From: CATQHS01 sp965203375
GTDB lineage: Bacteria > Actinomycetota > Acidimicrobiia > Acidimicrobiales > Aldehydirespiratoraceae
Direction: 5' to 3'
NCBI GenBank assembly: GCA_965203375.1
Contig: OZ241886.1
Span: forward strand, 2,232,001-2,296,000
DNA length: 64,000 nucleotides
Below, one piece after another: positions 61,391 through 64,000 of the stretch. The notes beneath the pieces are model-generated. The model worked only from the letters and a program-made list of their open reading frames with translations. It was not told the origin of the DNA and made no database searches. The translations under genes were made by a program, and so were the position numbers. Positions within the stretch are counted from its first letter, which is position 1; every line of letters begins with the position of its first letter.

Positions 61391-61693
61391 GTCCGAGTCC
61401 TCGTCGTCGAGCAGGTCGCCGGCGGTGGCCAGCACCGCGGCCAGGTTGACGGCCCGGTCGAAGGCCAGCCGGAAGTAGTACTCGCTGGCCGCCTCGTGCC
61501 CGGACACCGGGGGCCGGCCCAGCGAGCGGATCACCGCGGAGGGGTCGGGGGAGGTGGCCACCTCGCTCACCGGCGGCAGCTTCTCCGGGTCGCCCCAGAA
61601 GTCGCCGGAGCTGCGGGCCGAATCGGGGCCCGAGTTCTTGCCCCGGCCCTTCCGGCCCCGCGCCTGGCCCTGGCCCCGGTCGCCGCCGTTCAC
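61388..61693 (-). CDS. Hypothetical 101-residue protein
   Basis: It starts at GTG 61693, which overlaps the stop of a mini-ORF linked to the SNF2 gene. The N-terminus is Gly/Arg-rich and probably disordered. The C-terminal half (IRSLGRPPVSGHEAASEYYF and RLAFDRAVNLAAVLATAGDL) is an ordered helical region ending in an acidic tail. I recognise no named family. Coupling on both sides and codon composition support it as a real gene; a partner role for the SNF2 helicase is only suggested by position. Confidence 0.7.
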   Translation of the reverse strand: MNGGDRGQGQARGRKGRGKNSGPDSARSSGDFWGDPEKLPPVSEVATSPDPSAVIRSLGRPPVSGHEAASEYYFRLAFDRAVNLAAVLATAGDLLDDEDSD

Positions 61694-61784
61694 GCCCTAC
61701 CCGGCCCCGTTCTCGCGTTCACGCCCCACCCGGCCCCGGTCGCCGCCGTCCACGCCCTACCCGGCCCCGGTCGCCGCCGTTCAC
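61690..61784 (-). repeat. Two-step GTGA ladder between SNF2 helicase and 61388 gene
   Basis: The SNF2 stop overlaps GTG 61784 (21 codons). Its TGA overlaps GTG 61722 (10 codons), and that TGA overlaps GTG 61693, the start of the 101-residue gene. The sequence GGGGCCGGGTAGGGCGTG recurs before each start, and the first mini-ORF begins VNGGDRG, exactly like the downstream protein, so the junction has been duplicated. Confidence 0.85.
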
Positions 61785-64000
61785 GCCCTACCGGCCCCGT
61801 TCTCGTCGTCCACCAGCAGCAGGTCGGGGTCGATGCCCAGCGCGGCCCGGAGCTGGTCGCTGTCGAGGTCGCCGATGGAACTCGCCTTGGGCAGGACCAG
61901 ATCGGCGATCCGGCGCTTGCCGGCCACGATCTCCTCCACCCGCTCGTCCACCGTGCCCGGGCACACCAGCCGGTGGCACACCACCGTGTTCTTCTGCCCG
62001 ATGCGCCAGGCCCGGTCCCGGGCCTGGTCCTCCACCGCCGGGTTCCACCACCGGTCGTAGAGCACCACGTGGCTGGCCGCGGTGAGGTTGAGGCCGGTCC
62101 CGCCCGCCTTGATGGACAAGACCAGCGCCCCCGGCCCCGTCCCGCGCTGGAACCGGGCCACCATCTCGTCCCGGGTCCGGCGGGCCAGGCCGCCGTGGTA
62201 GCAGTCGATGGGCGACCCGGTGAGCTGGGTCAGGTACTCCGCCAGCCGCTCCCCCCAGGTGGCGAAGTGGGTGAAGATCAGCGCCCGCTCGTCGGAGGCG
62301 AACACCACCTCGAGGATCTCGTTCAGGCGGGCCAGCTTCCCCGACCGGCCGTCGAGGGGTTCGCCGTCTTCGATGTAGTTGACCGGGTGGTTGCAGATCT
62401 GCTTGAGGGCGGTGATGGCGGCCAGCACCGCGCCCTTCTTCTTGGGGTCCGACTCCTGGTCGGCGGTGTCGGCCACCAGCCGGTCGAGCACGGCCTGGTA
62501 GAGCCCGATCTGCTCGGCGGTCATGGTGCAGTGGTCGAGCTCGTCGATGCGGTCCGGCAGCTCGGCCGCGATCTGGGGCTCGGCCTTGGTCCGGCGGAAC
62601 ACCAGGATGCCGTTGAGGGCGGCCAGCACCCCCTCCCCGCCGGAGTCGCCCTCGGCGGCCTTGGAGTCCTTGGAGACCTTGGACATCTCGGCCACGAACT
62701 GGGCCCGGGCCCCCAGCAGGCCCGGGTTGCAGAAGTCCATGATGGTCCACAGGTCGCCCAGCCCGTTCTCGATGGGGGTGCCGGTGAGGGCCACCCGGCT
62801 GCGGGCCGTCAGCCGCCGGAGCTGCTGGCCGGTCTCTCCGGCCGGGTTCTTGATGGCCTGGGCCTCGTCGAGGACCACCTTGGACCAGTCGACCCGCTCG
62901 AACCCGTCGATGTCGCGCATGGCGGTGCCGTAGCTGGTGATGACAAGGTGGACGCCGGCGGCCAGGCCCGGCACGTCCGCCTTGTCGATCCGGCTGGGGC
63001 CGTGGTGGACGGCGATCTCCAGGTCGGGCACGAACCGCCGGGCCTCCGACGCCCAGTTGCCCACCACCGCGGGCGGGGCGATGACCAGCGACGGCCCCTC
63101 GGCCACGCCGTCGGCGATGGCCTTGTCGACGTGGGCCAGCATGGTCGGCGTCTTGCCCAGGCCCATGTCCAGCGCCAGGCACCCGCCCAGCCCGGCGTCC
63201 TCGAGGAACCCTAGCCATCCGAGGGCCTCGGACTGGTAGGACCGCAGCGCCCCGCAGAACCCGTCCGGCTGGGCGCCGGCGGCGCCGTCCAGCCTCTGGG
63301 CGCTGCGGATCAGGTCGGCGGCCCAGCCGTCGCCCGCGATGGTGACCCCCCCGGCCAGCGGGGAGCCCTCCAGGCCGAGGGTATGCCTCAGCATGTCGGC
63401 GCCGGTCAGCCGGGTCTGGTCGGCCCGCTCGGCCAGCGCCTCGGCCGCCTCCACCAGATCGGCCCGCTCGATCTCGACCCACTGGCCCCGGCTCTTCACC
63501 AGCGGGCGGGCCTGCGAGGCCAGGCGGCGGATCTCATCCGCGGTGAGATCGACGTCGTCGAAGACCACCGACCAGCGGACGTCGGCGAGCTGGGTGGCGC
63601 CCACCATCGAGTCCTGGGCCTCCAGCGAGGTGAGGCGCAGCGACGGCCGGGGCCGGCGGCGGGACAGCGCCGGCACCCTGACGTCGTAGCCGCCGGCGGT
63701 GAGGACTAGGCCCTTTTCGGTCATGAGCGTCCAGGCCTCGTCCTGGCCCAGCATCACCTCGCCCCGGCGGCGCCCGCCCAGCCGCAGCAGCTCGGGGTAG
63801 AGCCGCTCCAGCCGGGCGAGCTGGTGGCGCACCGAGTGCCGGCGGGCGGGCGAGGCGTTGACCAGGGCCGACTCGACCGGCTGCAGCTCCCCGGCGCTGG
63901 AGATCGACAGCACCGACAGGTGCCAGGCGCCGCTCTCGTCCGGCGGGTCGAGCTGGACCACCAGGCCCCGGTCGTGGGGGCCGGTCACCGGGCGCGACCA
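61781..64000 (-). CDS. SNF2/SWI2-family DEAD/DEAH helicase (N-terminus beyond window)
   Basis: The frame is open to the window edge, so the gene is partial. About 740 residues are visible. The helicase core shows motif I LDMGLGKTPTM, motif Ia VIAPPAVVGNW, motif II DEAQ (VVLDEAQAIKN), motif III ALTGTPIEN, and motifs V-VI SIKAGGTGLNLTAASHVVLY then RAWRIGQKNTVVCHRLV. The region before the core (SRGQWVEIERADLVEAAEAL) is the SNF2 helicase-associated domain of bacterial RapA/HepA-like proteins. It probably remodels nucleoprotein complexes. A Ser/Asp/Lys insert (MSKVSKDSKAAEGDSGGEG) lies between the lobes. The GTG at 63988 is a possible but unlikely start. Confidence 0.93.
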   Translation of the reverse strand, partial: WSRPVTGPHDRGLVVQLDPPDESGAWHLSVLSISSAGELQPVESALVNASPARRHSVRHQLARLERLYPELLRLGGRRRGEVMLGQDEAWTLMTEKGLVLTAGGYDVRVPALSRRRPRPSLRLTSLEAQDSMVGATQLADVRWSVVFDDVDLTADEIRRLASQARPLVKSRGQWVEIERADLVEAAEALAERADQTRLTGADMLRHTLGLEGSPLAGGVTIAGDGWAADLIRSAQRLDGAAGAQPDGFCGALRSYQSEALGWLGFLEDAGLGGCLALDMGLGKTPTMLAHVDKAIADGVAEGPSLVIAPPAVVGNWASEARRFVPDLEIAVHHGPSRIDKADVPGLAAGVHLVITSYGTAMRDIDGFERVDWSKVVLDEAQAIKNPAGETGQQLRRLTARSRVALTGTPIENGLGDLWTIMDFCNPGLLGARAQFVAEMSKVSKDSKAAEGDSGGEGVLAALNGILVFRRTKAEPQIAAELPDRIDELDHCTMTAEQIGLYQAVLDRLVADTADQESDPKKKGAVLAAITALKQICNHPVNYIEDGEPLDGRSGKLARLNEILEVVFASDERALIFTHFATWGERLAEYLTQLTGSPIDCYHGGLARRTRDEMVARFQRGTGPGALVLSIKAGGTGLNLTAASHVVLYDRWWNPAVEDQARDRAWRIGQKNTVVCHRLVCPGTVDERVEEIVAGKRRIADLVLPKASSIGDLDSDQLRAALGIDPDLLLVDDENGAGRA

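Overview
The window is high-GC (about 70%) DNA from an actinobacterium, most consistent with an uncultured member of the class Acidimicrobiia. Evidence includes a Pup-proteasome cluster syntenic with Mycobacterium (pafA-pafB-pafC ... tatA-tatC-helY), a DUF4193-like acidic zinc protein, a DUF222/HNH (13E12-type) protein, a tandem-domain ThyX-like protein, actinobacterial SLH domains and heavy use of GTG starts. The class assignment is inference; no rRNA is present.

Layout. (1) 1-16.2 kb is a housekeeping block: pupylation ligase and regulators, signal peptidase I, GDPD phosphodiesterase, Tat translocase, HelY helicase, M20 amidohydrolase, ThyX-like protein, GNAT and NUDIX enzymes. (2) 16.2-19.1 kb is an AT-richer island with a secreted M15 peptidase and small unknown genes. 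(3) 19.2-30.8 kb is a complete type I-G (formerly I-U) CRISPR-Cas locus: cas7 (csb1), cas5-cas6 (csb2), cas3 with a C-terminal HD domain, small cas8, fused cas4-cas1, cas2, leader, and an array of 39 identical 36-nt repeats with 38 spacers. A membrane-anchored PLD-family gene follows the array. (4) 32.1-33.7 kb holds thiD and yqgE. (5) 33.7-44.9 kb is an accessory island: AT-rich non-coding DNA with hairpins and CRISPR-repeat-like fragments, three blocks (about 6 kb in all) of degenerate GGCCC-rich repeats, a secreted plant-type LRR/SLH protein, a small membrane protein and a frameshifted VirE/VapE-type replication ATPase. (6) 45-51 kb holds an MBOAT/SGNH acylation pair, AlkB-like and SDR enzymes, and a disulfide oxidoreductase. 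(7) 51-64 kb is a minus-strand run: SNF2 helicase, GroES-like protein, hisI, trpE, ygfZ, HNH protein, DnaJ-like protein, trpC, trpF, trpB, trpA.

The most unusual signal is shared by several regions. Many gene junctions contain short tandem duplications that create chains of mini-ORFs, and each stop codon overlaps the next start codon (GTGA, ATGA or TTGA). Examples are hisI to trpE, trpB to trpA, SNF2 to its 101-aa neighbour, pafC to lepB and GNAT to NUDIX. The 1.4-kb repeat block before the LRR gene can be read as the same kind of ladder: ten consecutive stop/start overlaps, the last frame running open into the LRR gene. I propose these as termination-reinitiation ladders produced by junction duplication. 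Whether they are translated is unknown.

A second set of linked observations concerns CRISPR. One spacer carries 14 nt of the locus's own repeat tail in reverse complement. A structured element near 33.9 kb carries the same tail (13 nt), and a lone type I-C-like repeat lies at 34.3 kb. These could be array remnants or solitary repeat units of the RNA anti-CRISPR kind.
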